The position numbers and the translations under genes were made by a program. Positions 26,336-36,951 of a stretch of 64,000 nucleotides of DNA are shown in pieces; within the stretch, counting starts at the first letter, position 1, and each line of letters opens with the position of its first letter. The notes below the pieces were generated by a model. That model did not search any database, was not told where the DNA came from, and saw nothing but the letters and a program-made list of their open reading frames with translations. The stretch is taken from positions 124,001 to 188,000 of the forward strand of contig NZ_CP090420.1 of assembly GCF_032716425.1 (NCBI RefSeq), given 5' to 3'. This stretch comes from Pseudoalteromonas sp. N1230-9 (lineage in GTDB: Bacteria > Pseudomonadota > Gammaproteobacteria > Enterobacterales > Alteromonadaceae).

Positions 26336-26732
26336 ATATGATGCTACAGTCGAGCCGTTTGAAACATTTGATATCGCTGATAAACATAAAAACATTTTGT
26401 TATATATGGGCATTGCCTCACTGGTAATAGGGTTGCTTTTTATGCCGCATTTAATCGGCATGGGAGTTTTTATGATAGCCATATTCTTCTTTCATAGTAG
26501 GTTAGAGGCAGTGAGGTTTTATAAAGACTACTCTGAGGTCAAGTTAGCTATTGCAAGACCAAGGTGGTTTATCAAAAACAAAGATATAAACTCCGTTGAA
26601 GTAATAAAAGACTTTTTGCACTTAGAAGTTGCTACAAAGGAAAAAACAATCACTCGTAAGATCCCGCTGAAAATATTCGCTGAGGATGACCGAAAAAAGA
26701 TAGTTAGCCACTATAAAAAATTGGCGGGGTAG
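26328..26732 (+). CDS. Membrane protein with cytosolic tail, unknown
   Basis: 134 residues, AAGGAG site. Two adjacent membrane segments (about residues 22-60) and a basic C-terminal domain of strands (YSEVKLAIARPRWFIKNKD), resembling membrane-anchored PH-like domains in pattern only. Coupled to the 94-residue membrane protein upstream. Function unknown. A terminator hairpin follows. Confidence 0.6.
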   Translation: MSEYDATVEPFETFDIADKHKNILLYMGIASLVIGLLFMPHLIGMGVFMIAIFFFHSRLEAVRFYKDYSEVKLAIARPRWFIKNKDINSVEVIKDFLHLEVATKEKTITRKIPLKIFAEDDRKKIVSHYKKLAG

Positions 26733-26744
26733 AATAAATAGTAA

Positions 26745-26775
26745 GCGCGGTGCTGCAAATTAGCACCGCCTTTAA
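26745..26775. terminator. Terminator-like hairpin between convergent genes
   Basis: GCGGTGCT (26747-26754), seven-base loop, AGCACCGC (26762-26769), a perfect 8-base stem. T-run on + is short (CTTT). Lies between the two-gene membrane unit (+) and the DUF4097-like gene (-). Confidence 0.65.
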
Positions 26776-26791
26776 ACTAGTAATACTATGC

Positions 26792-27529
26792 TTACATCTT
26801 TGTTTTACCAGCAATGTTGGTTACTTTTACTGAGCCAGAACCATCAGTTAGTAACTCAAAGTTTGCTGCGGTATCAACGCGAATGCTGCCCGAACCATCT
26901 GAAACGACAACATCACCCGAAATATCATTTAAGTCGATACCGCCTGAGCCATCGTGCACTTCAATATTACCCTGTGCGTCGGCAACATCAATATTACCTG
27001 AGCCGTCATGAATTTTAATATCACCGCTGATATTACGTGCATCAATGCTACCGGAACCATCATTGATTTCTAATGTACCTTCAATGTCACTCGCTGTAAT
27101 TGAACCAGAACCATCGTTGATCACTGTATTAGCGACTTTGCTAATAATAATTTCACCATAGCCATCGTGCACATCAACATTAAATGAGCGAGGGATTGCA
27201 ACGGTTAAATCAATGCGAGTTTGTTTGTTGGTTTGATATTCACATTGACCTGCACTAAGTGCTGCGTTATTGCCTTTGGCTTTAAGGTCTAAGCAGTATT
27301 CATCATGAGGCTTTTCTTGATAAATCTCGGCTTTAACGGTCACTTGATCACTGTCACTACCGGTAATGTGTAAAAAACCAGAGCCCGCTTCTACTTTTAA
27401 AGCGCTTAATGATGCTGCATCTAGCGTGAGGTTTTTAGTTGCTTGTAGAGGCATTTCACCCCAAGCAAATGTCTGTGCTGATAATAAACCTGCGGCAATG
27501 AGTGAGAGTGTTTTTACTGTACTTAACAT
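26792..27529 (-). CDS. Secreted DUF4097-like protein with 18-residue beta-solenoid repeats
   Basis: 245 residues; signal peptide MLSTVKTLSLIAAGLLSAQTFAW. The C-terminal half is a chain of near-exact 18-residue repeats starting with DGSG-I at D139, D157, D175, D193, D211 and D229, led by a variant at D122 (DGYGEI). Each unit alternates hydrophobic and Asp/Ser/Gly residues, as expected for one rung of a beta-solenoid. This is the DUF4097/GIN-type putative adhesin fold. Two Cys lie in the N-terminal part. Location periplasmic or surface; ligand unknown. Confidence 0.78.
   Translation of the reverse strand: MLSTVKTLSLIAAGLLSAQTFAWGEMPLQATKNLTLDAASLSALKVEAGSGFLHITGSDSDQVTVKAEIYQEKPHDEYCLDLKAKGNNAALSAGQCEYQTNKQTRIDLTVAIPRSFNVDVHDGYGEIIISKVANTVINDGSGSITASDIEGTLEINDGSGSIDARNISGDIKIHDGSGNIDVADAQGNIEVHDGSGGIDLNDISGDVVVSDGSGSIRVDTAANFELLTDGSGSVKVTNIAGKTKM
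26795..27166 (-). repeat. Seven tandem 54-base coding repeats
   Basis: Encode residues 122-245 of the DUF4097-like protein: period 18 residues (the first interval is 17). The core GATGG(T/C)TC(T/A)GG is seen in each unit on the minus strand. Protein repeats, not a CRISPR array. Confidence 0.85.
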
Positions 27530-27746
27530 GGTTCTTCCCTTTCATATATGTGGTGTTATTAGCTTAGTCGCAGGCGCTGATAAAAAAGGTTTAAACTATT
27601 TAAAAACTTTTGGGAAAAACCGCTTTACTTCGTTTATTTTTTAACTAAAAAGCTCCTTATCGCTAAAAGCCTGAATACTACCGTAAAAATATACCATTAT
27701 CTTTTTCTTTTGCTAATTTAAACTTTTTGGCCCCTAAGGAGTAATA

Positions 27747-29126
27747 ATGAAAAAAATAACCTTCCTGAGTGCTTTGTTGTGCACTAGCTTTTTTGTTTGT
27801 AGCGAAGAAACAGATACAACCTTAAACGCTTATGCCGCAGGGTACGTCGCCAATTTTACCTGTAGTGCCACATTTAACGCTGGTAAAAGCAAAGATCAAA
27901 TTGATATTGATGAACTTACCGGTATTTACCCTTTAATCGCAGACACTGTAAAAACACTGAAAGCTAACATTGATACTGAGCACAAGCGAGTTATTGTTGA
28001 TTACGATAAAGATAAACAGCGTATATCGGTGTGGCGGCCTCGTTTAGGTTGTGTTGATTTACCCGTAGGGGCAAGCCTTCAAGCTGCAACACTCGTGCAA
28101 GCACCGTTTAAAGAAAATTTAGCCTACCAAAAGGATGATGGTAAGCCTTGGCAAACGTTAAATGGTGTTAATAAAGCTACGGGTAATAAGGCGCTTGATG
28201 AGGTTATTGCTCAGGCTTTTACTCGTCATTATGGTGAAGGCGCACGCACTTCAGCAATTTTAATAGCAAGCCCTCAGGCGATTTTAGCAGAGCAATATAA
28301 AGCAGGCTTTTCCCCAGAAACCGCACAGCGTACTTGGTCTGTTGCAAAAAGTATTGGCGCGAGCATCGTTGGTGTGGCGGTAGCGCAAAAGCGACTTGAT
28401 GTTACAAAGCCTGCGGGGCTTGAAAGCTGGTCTCACCCGCTTGACCCTCGTGGCGAAATTACCCTTGAAAACTTGCTTCATATGGCATCGGGCTTAGACA
28501 GTAATAAAGCGGGCAATCGTACGGATCGTGTGTATATGGGTGGCGGTTTAGTGTCTGACACTGCAACACATACTGCGTTAGAGGTAAAGCCAGGCAGTCG
28601 CTGGAAATACGCCAATAACGACACCATGTTAGCGCTACGTGCCTTACGAGAAACGTTCAACGATGAGGCGAGCTATTTGCGTTATCCGTATGACAATTTA
28701 CTCGATAAAATCGGTATGCAGCACACATTTTTAGAGTCAGATTGGCAAAGTGACTTTATTTTGTCATCGCAAGTGTGGACTACTTCAAGGGATCTTGCTC
28801 GCTTAGGGCTATTACACCTCAATAATGGCCGCTGGCAAGGGGAGCAAATATTACCAAAAGACTGGTAAAGTTATATTAGTGAACCAGCCCCTGCTCAACC
28901 CCCAGAAACGGCACCGGGATACGGCGCACAGTGGTGGCTTTATAACGAACGTTTCCCTGAGTTACCAAACGACACTATTGCAGCGCGAGGCAACCGTGGT
29001 CAATATTTGGTGATTATTCCAAGCGAGCAGTTAGTGATTGTAAGGCGAGGGTACGACCTTGCAGGGCTTAAAGGCTTTAGTGAACATGACTTTACCCGTG
29101 ATGTTTTAAAAGCACTGGGTAGATAA
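27747..29126 (+). pseudogene. Beta-lactamase-family serine hydrolase, broken by one in-frame TAA
   Basis: The first 373 codons (27747-28865) carry a signal peptide, the active-site Ser-x-x-Lys in WSVAKSIG and the Tyr-x-Asn motif in KYANNDT, as in class C/EstB-like serine hydrolases. After TAA at 28866-28868 the same frame continues without a break for 85 codons to TAA at 29124-29126. That stretch matches the missing C-terminal part (GYGAQWWLYNERFPELP, then RGNRGQYLVIIPSEQL, holding the third active-site motif, and FTRDVLKALG). One base change therefore explains the gap. Either the gene is inactive, the stop is read through, or there is a sequencing error. Confidence 0.82.
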
Positions 29127-29147
29127 GAGTGGATTTAAGAAACACTA

Positions 29148-29177
29148 GAAAAAGATGCACCTAAAAAGGTGCATCTA
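29148..29177 (-). terminator. Terminator of the his operon
   Basis: Perfect 9-base stem AGATGCACC / GGTGCATCT (29153-29161 and 29168-29176). On the minus strand it is followed by TTTTTC. It sits 12 bases after the hisI stop. It could also end the + strand hydrolase. Confidence 0.85.
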
Positions 29178-29189
29178 ACTGAACATCAT

Positions 29190-29804
29190 TTACTTATGGC
29201 GGCCTTGTAAACAGCTCACCACATCAGCCAATGATAGGCCTTGGCGCTGTAATAACACAGTTAAGTGATACAGTAAGTCTGCCGATTCATTGGTTAATTC
29301 ATCGTTATCATGTTTCATGGCTGCAAGGGCAACTTCAACACCTTCTTCCCCCACTTTTTGGCAACTACGGCTTAAGTCTTTTGCAAATAAAGACGCTGTG
29401 TAGCTTTTGCTTGGATCATCGTCTTTACGCGAAACAATCACTTGTTCAAGCTCAGCTAAAAACGATAAGCTAGGTTTAGCATCATCGCCAAAACAGCTTT
29501 GTGTACCTAGGTGGCATGTTGGCCCAAGTGGGTTTGCCAGTACTAATAGTGAGTCGTAATCGCAGTCGGTGTGTACTGAAACGACTTCAAGGTAGTTTTC
29601 TGATGTTTCGCCTTTGGTCCATAAACGCTCTTTAGAACGCGAGTAAAAGGTTACTTTTTGCTTGTCGAAAGTGGCAGCTAATGCATCTTGATTCATAAAG
29701 CCTTGCATTAAAATTACCCCAGAGCGTGCGTCTTGCACGATAGCTGGGATCAATTCGCTTTTGGCAAAATCGACTTGAGAAAGAGTGTCTTTGGTTAATT
29801 GCAT
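29190..29804 (-). CDS. hisI: Bifunctional PRA-cyclohydrolase / PRA-ATP pyrophosphatase
   Basis: 204 residues, HisIE fusion as in enteric bacteria. The cyclohydrolase half has [31 protein letters not shown] and the metal Cys/Asp cluster [11 protein letters not shown] to [12 protein letters not shown]. The C-terminal half has the MazG-like [25 protein letters not shown]. It performs steps 2 and 3 of histidine synthesis. Last gene of hisGDCBHAFI; its start overlaps hisF by 10 bases. Confidence 0.95.
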   Translation of the reverse strand: MQLTKDTLSQVDFAKSELIPAIVQDARSGVILMQGFMNQDALAATFDKQKVTFYSRSKERLWTKGETSENYLEVVSVHTDCDYDSLLVLANPLGPTCHLGTQSCFGDDAKPSLSFLAELEQVIVSRKDDDPSKSYTASLFAKDLSRSCQKVGEEGVEVALAAMKHDNDELTNESADLLYHLTVLLQRQGLSLADVVSCLQGRHK

Positions 29805-30574
29805 AGTCTTGCCGCTACATTATTATCGATTAAAAATTGTTTTAGTTCGCCAATATCAATGACGCTCTTGTGAAATACGCTGGCAGCGAGCGCGCCATCA
29901 ACTTGGCTTTGTTGAAATACATCAACAAAATCTTGCATCGTCCCTGCGCCACCTGAAGCAATCAGAGGAATATCGCACAGTGCACGCATTTTTGATAGCT
30001 GAACATTGTCGTAGCCTTTACGCACGCCATCTTGGTTCATGCAGTTGAGTACAATTTCACCAGCGCCTAGGTCTTGCACGCGCTTAACCCATTCTTCGGT
30101 TTTGTAGCGAGTACGGCTTGATGCATTTGGGTCGCCAGTCAGCTGGTACACTAAATACTCGCCAGTGTTTTCATCATAAAAGCTATCAATACCCACAACC
30201 ACGCATTGTTTACCAAACTCATCGTGTAACTCTTTGATAAGCTCTGGGCGAGCAATTGCAGGGCTATTAATACTGATTTTATCTGCACCACGTTCTAAAA
30301 CACGTGCTGCATCGGCAACAGATTTAATGCCGCCTGCCACACAAAATGGAATATCAATGTGGCGTGCAATATTCTCTACCCAATTAACATCAAGTAGGCG
30401 TTTTTCGACGCTGGCACTGATTTCATAAAACACTAGTTCATCCGCACCGGCATCGCTGTATGCCTTAGCAAGCGTTAAAATATCACCAACCACTTCATGG
30501 CCTTTAAATTTAACACCTTTAACGACTTGGCCGTCTTTTACATCTAAACAAGGGATTATGCGTTTTGATAACAT
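29795..30574 (-). CDS. hisF: Imidazole glycerol phosphate synthase, cyclase subunit
   Basis: 259 residues, (beta/alpha)8 barrel. [23 protein letters not shown] opens it, with the catalytic Asp in [12 protein letters not shown] and the phosphate-binding IASGGAG are present. Takes PRFAR plus ammonia from HisH to IGP and AICAR. Overlaps hisA by 19 bases. Confidence 0.96.
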   Translation of the reverse strand: MLSKRIIPCLDVKDGQVVKGVKFKGHEVVGDILTLAKAYSDAGADELVFYEISASVEKRLLDVNWVENIARHIDIPFCVAGGIKSVADAARVLERGADKISINSPAIARPELIKELHDEFGKQCVVVGIDSFYDENTGEYLVYQLTGDPNASSRTRYKTEEWVKRVQDLGAGEIVLNCMNQDGVRKGYDNVQLSKMRALCDIPLIASGGAGTMQDFVDVFQQSQVDGALAASVFHKSVIDIGELKQFLIDNNVAARLCN

Positions 30575-31290
30575 GCTAGCGCCTCCTCAACATTAAAGGC
30601 ACCATCAAGCAATGATTTACCTAAGATAACACCGCCAACGCCAAGTTTCTTCAGCTTTGCAATATCATCCAGTGAGCTTACACCGCCTGAAGCTTGAACT
30701 TTAATCTTGCTGTTGTGGTTGGTTAAATCTTCATAAAGTGCAAACGAAGGACCAGTCATGGTGCCGTCTTTACTGATGTCAGTACACAGAAAATCAACCA
30801 CACCCAGTGCCACGTAAAAATCAACAAGTTCGAACAAACCAAACTCAGATTCACTTAACCAACCATGTGTTGCGGGTGCCCAGCCGTTGTCAGTTTTATT
30901 AACATCTAGTGCGATAACAAAGTGAGAGCTGCCAAATTTTTCAATCCACGCCTTTACTTGTTCGCGCTTTTCAACGGCCATTGAGCCGATCACGACTTGA
31001 TTAGCACCGGCTTCAAGCCAGTCAGCAACATCTTGCTCTGAGCGAATACCACCGCCCACTTGATAAGGCACATTAAGCGCTTTGGTTGCAGCTTGAATAT
31101 GCTGCCACTGTTTTTTATTTGGATCGCGCGCGCCTTCTAAATCAACTAAGTGCAGTTTGCCTGCGCCGCTGTTTGCGTACTCTTGTAAGCGTGCGCCAAG
31201 TTCGTAAGGGTAAAATTGTGCTGTATCATACTTACCTTGGTATAAGCGCACAATTTGGTTTTGTAATACATCGAGTGCTGGAATAATCAC
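30556..31290 (-). CDS. hisA: Phosphoribosylformimino-AICAR-P isomerase
   Basis: 244 residues, barrel enzyme. [19 protein letters not shown] holds the catalytic Asp; QVGGGIRS and [10 protein letters not shown] are the two phosphate loops, [11 protein letters not shown] the second catalytic Asp. Isomerises ProFAR to PRFAR. 27 bases follow the hisH stop. Confidence 0.95.
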   Translation of the reverse strand: MIIPALDVLQNQIVRLYQGKYDTAQFYPYELGARLQEYANSGAGKLHLVDLEGARDPNKKQWQHIQAATKALNVPYQVGGGIRSEQDVADWLEAGANQVVIGSMAVEKREQVKAWIEKFGSSHFVIALDVNKTDNGWAPATHGWLSESEFGLFELVDFYVALGVVDFLCTDISKDGTMTGPSFALYEDLTNHNSKIKVQASGGVSSLDDIAKLKKLGVGGVILGKSLLDGAFNVEEALACYQNA

Positions 31291-31317
31291 GTTTATTTCT
31301 CTTATTTTTTGCTGCGC

Positions 31318-31908
31318 TTACAGCTGCCAATCTAAAAAGTTTTGTAAAAGTCGCGTGCCTACTTTGGCGCTTCGCTCAGGGTGGAACTGCATGCCTGCGT
31401 AGTTATCTTTGGCAACTATCGCTGAAAAAGCTTGCCCGTATTCACCGCTAACTAGGGTGGCATCGTTTACTGTGTGAGCAAAGCTATGCACAAAGTACAC
31501 TTGATCTTGCGCTGATAACCCTTTGGTAAGGGCATGCTCTTTTAACACGCTTAGGTCATTCCACCCCATGTGCGGTGAGGTTAATGTACCCACATCTAAG
31601 TGCTTAACAATACCTGGAATTTTGCCAAGGCAATCAACGTTGCCTTCTTCAGTGCTGTCGCAAAGTAATTGCATACCTAAACAAATGCCCATCAGCGGGC
31701 GCTGATATTCATCAATTGCTTGCTGCCAACCACCGTCTTTTAGGCGTTTCATGGCAACAGAAGCATGGCCTACGCCTGGTAAAATAGCACGTTCAAAGCC
31801 TTTTAGTTGCTCAGGTGAGGTGATCACCTCAGGTTTTTCGCCCAAGCGTTCAAAGGCAAAACGAACAGAGTTAATGTTGGCACAACCGGTATTAATTATG
31901 GCAATCAT
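31318..31908 (-). CDS. hisH: Imidazole glycerol phosphate synthase, glutaminase subunit
   Basis: 196 residues from ATG 31908, which overlaps the hisB stop (ATGA) and has AAGGGG upstream; a GTG at 31914 is also in frame. The nucleophile Cys is in [11 protein letters not shown]; His and Glu of the triad are in GMQFHPERS. Supplies ammonia to HisF. Confidence 0.95.
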   Translation of the reverse strand: MIAIINTGCANINSVRFAFERLGEKPEVITSPEQLKGFERAILPGVGHASVAMKRLKDGGWQQAIDEYQRPLMGICLGMQLLCDSTEEGNVDCLGKIPGIVKHLDVGTLTSPHMGWNDLSVLKEHALTKGLSAQDQVYFVHSFAHTVNDATLVSGEYGQAFSAIVAKDNYAGMQFHPERSAKVGTRLLQNFLDWQL

Positions 31909-32966
31909 AAACACCCCTTAGAGCTTGCTGTTTGTTGTGAAGCATCTTTTGCAATCGCAGCGCGAAGTGCTCTTGCAAACGCTTTAAATAGACCTTCAAC
32001 TTGGTGGTGACAGTTACCATCGCTAACCGACAAAATAAGGCTCATGGCGGCATTATCACTTAAGCTTTTAAAGAAGTGTTCAACCATTTGCACGTCTAAG
32101 TCGCCCACTTTTTCACGGCTAAAATCGGCGTTTAATACAAATGAGGCACGGCCTGATAAGTCAATTTGCGCTTCTGCTTTGCATTCATCCATAGGGAGTG
32201 CAAAACCATAGCGACCAATTTGCGTTTTTGTTCCTAGTGCTTGTTTAAGGGCAAGGCCAAGTGCAATGCCGATATCTTCAACTAGGTGGTGCTCATCAAT
32301 GTGTAAGTCGCCAGTGGCTTGAATATTAAGTCCGATATTGGCGTGTGTACGAATTTGGTCAAGCATGTGGTCGAAAAAGCCAAGGCCAGTGCTAATTTCG
32401 CCATTTTTTGTTTGGTCTAAATTAACTTGCACATCGATTTGCGTTTCTTTGGTATTGCGAGTGACACGGCCTTCACGGTTCGCGGTTGTCAGCTTAGTGA
32501 CAATGGCACCCCAACTGCCATCATACAAAATACCTTCGCAGCATAAGTTATTAGCAAGTCCAATATCAGTTTGGCGATCGCCAATCACAAATGAGCGCGC
32601 TAAATCAACTTTACCCGAGCGCATCAGCTCAGTAAGTAAACCAGTTTTTGGTTTACGGCAGTCACAATTTTGTTCATCAAAGTGAGGGCAGATCAGAACT
32701 TCATCAAATTTAATCCCTTGGCTGTTTAAGATATTCATCATCTTGTCTTGGGCAATATCAAAATCAGCGGTCGGGAAGCTATCAGTGCCTAAACCATCTT
32801 GGTTTGAAACCATCACAAGGCGGTAACCTGCCGCTTGAAGTTGTAAAAGAGCAGGGATCACATTCGGCAAGAACACTAATTTTTCTAGGCTATCAACCTG
32901 TTTGTCGGTGATAGGCTCTTCGATAATCGTGCCATCGCGGTCAATAAATAAATACGGGTTGCTCAT
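31905..32966 (-). CDS. hisB: Histidinol-phosphatase / imidazoleglycerol-phosphate dehydratase
   Basis: 353 residues, bifunctional. Start at ATG 32966 ([14 protein letters not shown]); the frame opens earlier, inside hisC, without good support. The N-terminal HAD phosphatase has [18 protein letters not shown] and a zinc loop [17 protein letters not shown]. The dehydratase part has [34 protein letters not shown] and [16 protein letters not shown]. Steps 7 and 9 of the pathway. Overlaps hisC by 4 bases. Confidence 0.96.
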   Translation of the reverse strand: MSNPYLFIDRDGTIIEEPITDKQVDSLEKLVFLPNVIPALLQLQAAGYRLVMVSNQDGLGTDSFPTADFDIAQDKMMNILNSQGIKFDEVLICPHFDEQNCDCRKPKTGLLTELMRSGKVDLARSFVIGDRQTDIGLANNLCCEGILYDGSWGAIVTKLTTANREGRVTRNTKETQIDVQVNLDQTKNGEISTGLGFFDHMLDQIRTHANIGLNIQATGDLHIDEHHLVEDIGIALGLALKQALGTKTQIGRYGFALPMDECKAEAQIDLSGRASFVLNADFSREKVGDLDVQMVEHFFKSLSDNAAMSLILSVSDGNCHHQVEGLFKAFARALRAAIAKDASQQTASSKGCL

Positions 32967-34060
32967 GATAATTCCTGTTCTACTGTATTGCTGGTCAGTG
33001 ATAAACCATCTAACCAAATTTTTACTTGTTCTAGTTCTTGCTCGTTACCGATAGAAATTCGTAACCAATCATTTTCGCCATATAAAGTAAAGGCACGCAT
33101 CACGAGTCCTTGCTCAAGTGCGATATTAAATGATTGTTTGTCTTTTAGTTTTAAGGTGACGAAGTTACCTTCACCGCTCAGTACTTTGATAACAGCAGGT
33201 GATTGCTCAAGCCAGCTTTTCAGTTTGGCTTTTAAGCTATTTAGAATAGTCACCTGACGGCGCATTGAAGCGATGTTGTCGCTACTTAATGCATCTGCGG
33301 CAATGCTCGCAACCACCGTTGATACAGGGTAAGGCGCAATCACTTTACGAATAGGCGCAAGTAGCTCGCTGTTGGCTAATGTGAAGCCTGTTCTTAAACC
33401 CGCTAGTGCAAATGCTTTTGATAAAGTCCTTAGTACCACAAGGTTACTAAACTCGTTGATCAGGCTTGCCGCTGTTTGTTCTGGGCAAAATTCTATATAA
33501 GCTTCATCCACCACGACAATCGCTTTACCCGCAAGTTGCTGGGTGATTTTTCTAATTTTGTCTAGGCTTGTCATGCTGCCGGTAGGGTTATTTGGATTAC
33601 AAATAAACACCAGCTTTGAATCAGCAACCGCAGTGACAATCTCATCAACTGTGCCTTTTAATAACAGCTCTTGAGTTAAACCGTTAATCGCAATGTTGTG
33701 GGTATCAGCAGTGACTTTGTACATGCCGTAAGTTGGCAAAAAAAGTGCAATGCTATCTTTAGCAGGGCTACAAAAAGTACGTACTAATAGTTCAATACCC
33801 TCATCAGCACCGCGAGTCATCAGTACTTGCTCTGGTTCTAAATTAGCATAGCAAGCGTAACGATTGATCACTTGCTGAGGCTGCGGATCTGGGTAGCGAT
33901 TTAAATCTGCTAAATTGATATTTGGCGTACGTGAATACGGGCTTTCATTGGCATTTAACCACGTTGTGCCTGTCAGCTTTTCACTTTTCGCCGAACTATA
34001 AGCTGTTAGCGCTGCAATGTTATCTGGCAGCAGCGTTGTTATTTTTGAATTATCGCTCAT
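32963..34060 (-). CDS. hisC: Histidinol-phosphate aminotransferase
   Basis: 365 residues, PLP class I/II aminotransferase. [46 protein letters not shown] and the PLP lysine in [16 protein letters not shown] are all present. Starts 11 bases inside the hisD end and overlaps hisB. Confidence 0.96.
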   Translation of the reverse strand: MSDNSKITTLLPDNIAALTAYSSAKSEKLTGTTWLNANESPYSRTPNINLADLNRYPDPQPQQVINRYACYANLEPEQVLMTRGADEGIELLVRTFCSPAKDSIALFLPTYGMYKVTADTHNIAINGLTQELLLKGTVDEIVTAVADSKLVFICNPNNPTGSMTSLDKIRKITQQLAGKAIVVVDEAYIEFCPEQTAASLINEFSNLVVLRTLSKAFALAGLRTGFTLANSELLAPIRKVIAPYPVSTVVASIAADALSSDNIASMRRQVTILNSLKAKLKSWLEQSPAVIKVLSGEGNFVTLKLKDKQSFNIALEQGLVMRAFTLYGENDWLRISIGNEQELEQVKIWLDGLSLTSNTVEQELS

Positions 34061-35351
34061 TGTTCATAGCCTCAAGACGAATTGAAACAGCATTAGCGTG
34101 AGCATCAAGCCCCTCTGCTGCAGCTAAAGGTAAAATTGCTTTAGATAATTCACGTAAGCCATTTTTACTGATGGTTTGCACTGTGTAAGTTCTAAAGAAG
34201 TCCAGTAAGTTTAAGCTCGAATAGGTCGCACTGTAACCATACGTTGGTAGTACGTGGTTCGTGCCAGATGCATAGTCTCCGGCAGACTCCGGAGTGTAAT
34301 CACCCACAAATACTGAACCGGCATTTTTTACTAAGCTTAAATAAGGCTGCGCATCAGCAAGCTGTATAATAAGGTGCTCAGGACCATATTGAGCAGACAC
34401 CGCAAAGGCTTGCTCAACCGAGTCCACTAATATCAAGCTTGAGTTAGCAAGGGCTTGCTCGGCAGTGTCTTTACGACTTAATTTTGCTAGCTGCTCTGTT
34501 AATGCTTGCTGTGTTTTTTCAATAATCCGTTCGCTGTTACACAGTAAAATAACCTGTGAATCTGCACCGTGCTCTGCTTGCGATAATAAATCTGCCGCAA
34601 TAAACTCTGGGTTTGCACGCTCATCAGCAATCACTAGCACTTCAGAAGGGCCTGCAGGCATATCAATCGCCATGCCCGGAATAGTTTGCGCAACAAGTTG
34701 TTTTGCCATGGTGACAAAGCTATTTCCCGGGCCAAAAATCTTGTTCACTTTAGGCACTGACTCTGTACCGTAAGCCATAGCTGCAATCGCTCCGGCGCCG
34801 CCACTTTCTACAATGGTTTTAATACCACATAGTTTTGCCGCATATAAAATGGCAGGGTTGATAGTTTCATCGGCTTTTACAGGTGTAGTTAGTACAACGG
34901 TTTGTGCACCACTTAACTGTGCAAGCACCCCTTGCATAATCACTGACGATGGCAATGGTGCACTGCCACCAGGTACGTAAATACCTACCGCTTCTATGGC
35001 TTGATATTTAAGTTCACATAACACGCCAGGTTGCGTGGTTAACTTAATGTCTTTAGGTAATTGTGCTTGGTGAAAGCGTTTAACATTGGCATAGGCCGTT
35101 TCGATGGCGGCTTTTAACTCGTTTGATAATAACTGCTCAGCTTGGTTTATTTCTTCAACTGGCACTAATAAGCGAGGTGTTTTGCGCTTATCAAACTCTT
35201 TTGCCATCTTTAATAACGCTGCGTCACCTTGTGTTTTAACTGCATTTAAGATGTCGATGCAAATTGCTTCAACCTCTTTACTTGCAGTAACAGCAGGGCG
35301 GGTAAGTACCGCCTGCTGTGCTTGTTGATTTTCCTCATTCCAGCGAAACAT
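34050..35351 (-). CDS. hisD: Histidinol dehydrogenase
   Basis: 433 residues, normal length. [60 protein letters not shown] and the [12 protein letters not shown] motif supply zinc and catalytic residues. Oxidises histidinol to histidine in two NAD steps. Six bases after the hisG stop. Confidence 0.97.
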   Translation of the reverse strand: MFRWNEENQQAQQAVLTRPAVTASKEVEAICIDILNAVKTQGDAALLKMAKEFDKRKTPRLLVPVEEINQAEQLLSNELKAAIETAYANVKRFHQAQLPKDIKLTTQPGVLCELKYQAIEAVGIYVPGGSAPLPSSVIMQGVLAQLSGAQTVVLTTPVKADETINPAILYAAKLCGIKTIVESGGAGAIAAMAYGTESVPKVNKIFGPGNSFVTMAKQLVAQTIPGMAIDMPAGPSEVLVIADERANPEFIAADLLSQAEHGADSQVILLCNSERIIEKTQQALTEQLAKLSRKDTAEQALANSSLILVDSVEQAFAVSAQYGPEHLIIQLADAQPYLSLVKNAGSVFVGDYTPESAGDYASGTNHVLPTYGYSATYSSLNLLDFFRTYTVQTISKNGLRELSKAILPLAAAEGLDAHANAVSIRLEAMNNER

Positions 35352-35357
35352 GGATAA

Positions 35358-36257
35358 TTACTCCATCATTTTTTCAATTGGCATAACAAGAATTGAGTTG
35401 GCACCCAGTGCTTTTAACTGCTCCATAGTTTCCCAGAAAAGGGTTTCGCTGCTAACCATGTGTAGTGCAACATAATCTTCGCTACCAGCAAGCGATAGTA
35501 AAGTCGGTTGGCCAGTACCCGGTAGTAAGTCGCACACTTCATCAAGCTTGGCTTTTGGTGCGTGTAGCATGATGTATTTACTTTCTTTTGCTTGGCGTAC
35601 ACCACGTAGACGCGGCATTAGCGTATTGATTAAATCAAGTTTGCTTTGATCAGTAAGGTCTTTGTTTTGAATTAAACATGCATTTGATTCTAAGATGGTG
35701 TCGCCTTGCATTAAGCCATTAGCTTCTAAGGTTGCACCGGTAGACACTAGGTCACAGATTGCATCAGCTAAACCGGCACGCGGAGCAACTTCAACAGAGC
35801 CCGTTAACATGACTGTGCTTGCGTTAATGCCTTCGCGTTTTAGATATTGGCTTAAGATTTCTGGGTAAGTAGTGGCAATGCGTTTACCTTCGAACCAGCT
35901 TTTATCTTGCGGGCCAAGTTCTTGCGGCCATGCAAGTGCTAGGCGGCAGTAACCAAAATCAAGTTTAGAAAGTTTATTCACTTCGAATGCCACACCTTGG
36001 CGTTCGCGCTCGGCTTGTACTTCAACAAGTACGTTTTCACCAACGATACCTAGGTCACACACACCGTCCATAACAAGGCCCGGAATATCGTCATCGCGTA
36101 CACGAAGTACATCAATTGGCATGTTGGTAGAGTGTGCGATTAAACGTTGTTCACGAAGATTTAATTTAACACCAAGTTGTTTTAGTAACTCTTGGCAGTC
36201 TTTTGATAAGCGGCCGCCTTTTTGGATGGCGATTCGTAAACGGTTGGTATTGCTCAT
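35358..36257 (-). CDS. hisG: ATP phosphoribosyltransferase
   Basis: 299 residues, the long form with its own regulatory ACT-like C-terminal domain. [18 protein letters not shown] begins it; [13 protein letters not shown] and the PRPP loop [16 protein letters not shown] follow. First, feedback-inhibited step of histidine synthesis and first gene of the operon. Preceded by a His-rich leader peptide and an attenuator. Confidence 0.96.
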   Translation of the reverse strand: MSNTNRLRIAIQKGGRLSKDCQELLKQLGVKLNLREQRLIAHSTNMPIDVLRVRDDDIPGLVMDGVCDLGIVGENVLVEVQAERERQGVAFEVNKLSKLDFGYCRLALAWPQELGPQDKSWFEGKRIATTYPEILSQYLKREGINASTVMLTGSVEVAPRAGLADAICDLVSTGATLEANGLMQGDTILESNACLIQNKDLTDQSKLDLINTLMPRLRGVRQAKESKYIMLHAPKAKLDEVCDLLPGTGQPTLLSLAGSEDYVALHMVSSETLFWETMEQLKALGANSILVMPIEKMME

Positions 36258-36284
36258 TATTCATTTTCCTTTAATTCAAAAACT

Positions 36285-36365
36285 AAAAACCCCGAGGGAA
36301 CCTCAGGGCGAAAATAAATAATTTGGTTGATTGCTCGCCAGAGGTTCCTTTTAGGAATAACCTCT
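36285..36365 (-). promoter_or_regulatory. his attenuator (terminator and competing antiterminator)
   Basis: On the minus strand, in order: AGAGGTT can pair with AACCTCT (complements of 36359-36365 and 36340-36346); GGAACCTC (36341-36348) can instead pair perfectly with GAGGTTCC (36297-36304), the antiterminator; and CCCTGAGG with CCTCGGGG (36301-36308 and 36290-36297) forms the terminator, followed by five T. The mutually exclusive stems and the leader peptide upstream define classical attenuation of hisGDCBHAFI. Confidence 0.9.
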
Positions 36366-36384
36366 CAGCGAAAAACCTGACAGG

Positions 36385-36435
36385 CTATTCCGATGAATGA
36401 TGGTGATGATGGATAGTTGTCAGATTGAAGCGCAT
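36385..36435 (-). CDS. hisL: his leader peptide
   Basis: 16 codons, ATG 36435 to TAG 36385-36387, minus strand: MRFNLTTI, five consecutive His, SSE. A ribosome stalled at the His codons when histidyl-tRNA is low would free the antiterminator and let transcription enter hisG. GAAAAAATT-type spacing upstream carries AGGA as ribosome-binding site. Confidence 0.92.
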   Translation of the reverse strand: MRFNLTTIHHHHHSSE

Positions 36436-36601
36436 AATTTTTCCTGTGTTGCACTCGTTTGTGTAAACCAGTGCGTAAATCTGTTTAAATAAGTTACGCA
36501 TATAGATAAACATGCTTTGCTAATCTTTGGCAAGCATTTTTTTGCGAAATTAAAGTATATGCTATAACTGCCGATAATAAATGGATAGATAGGAGGTACA
36601 T

Positions 36602-36835
36602 ATGGATATCATGATCCCCTTTTTAGGGCGTATAACTCGCCTACAGCTTGAAAGTAAAGGTGCGTTTCATATTGCGGGAGTAAAAGACGCGAACGTGCAG
36701 CGAATTGAGCTTGAAAAGCGACAAAAGCGAGAGATTGAGTTACGAAAAAAAACAGCCCAAAAAGCGGATAAAAATAATAAAAACACCACCGAAGAAGATG
36801 AAGAAGGCAATCAGCATCTCGATACGTGGGCATAG
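36602..36835 (+). CDS. Small charged hypothetical protein
   Basis: 77 residues with an optimal AGGAGGT ribosome-binding site, so translation is likely strong. The first 30 residues are mixed (PFLGRITRLQLESKGAFHIAG); the rest is a charged helix (QRIELEKRQKREIELRKK) and an acidic tail. No signal peptide, no Cys. Family not recognised. It diverges from the his leader region. Confidence 0.6.
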   Translation: MDIMIPFLGRITRLQLESKGAFHIAGVKDANVQRIELEKRQKREIELRKKTAQKADKNNKNTTEEDEEGNQHLDTWA

Positions 36836-36908
36836 CGAATTTTTCTCGTCTACGGTCTTATTTAGTAACTAAAAAGTTAGCTGGTGGTGGTCGTATGTGC
36901 AAGAAGCG

Positions 36909-36935
36909 TAAAAAGGCTCGATAAACGAGCCTTCA
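36909..36935 (-). terminator. Terminator of the antiporter gene
   Basis: AAGGCTCG (36913-36920) and CGAGCCTT (36926-36933), with a T-run on the minus strand. Seventeen bases after the antiporter stop. Confidence 0.85.
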
Positions 36936-36951
36936 TGGTTTAAAGCAGTGC

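Noticed and set aside
26795..27166. Regular short repeats resembling a CRISPR array
   Set aside because: They keep a single reading frame, have no unique spacers and encode 18-residue protein repeats.
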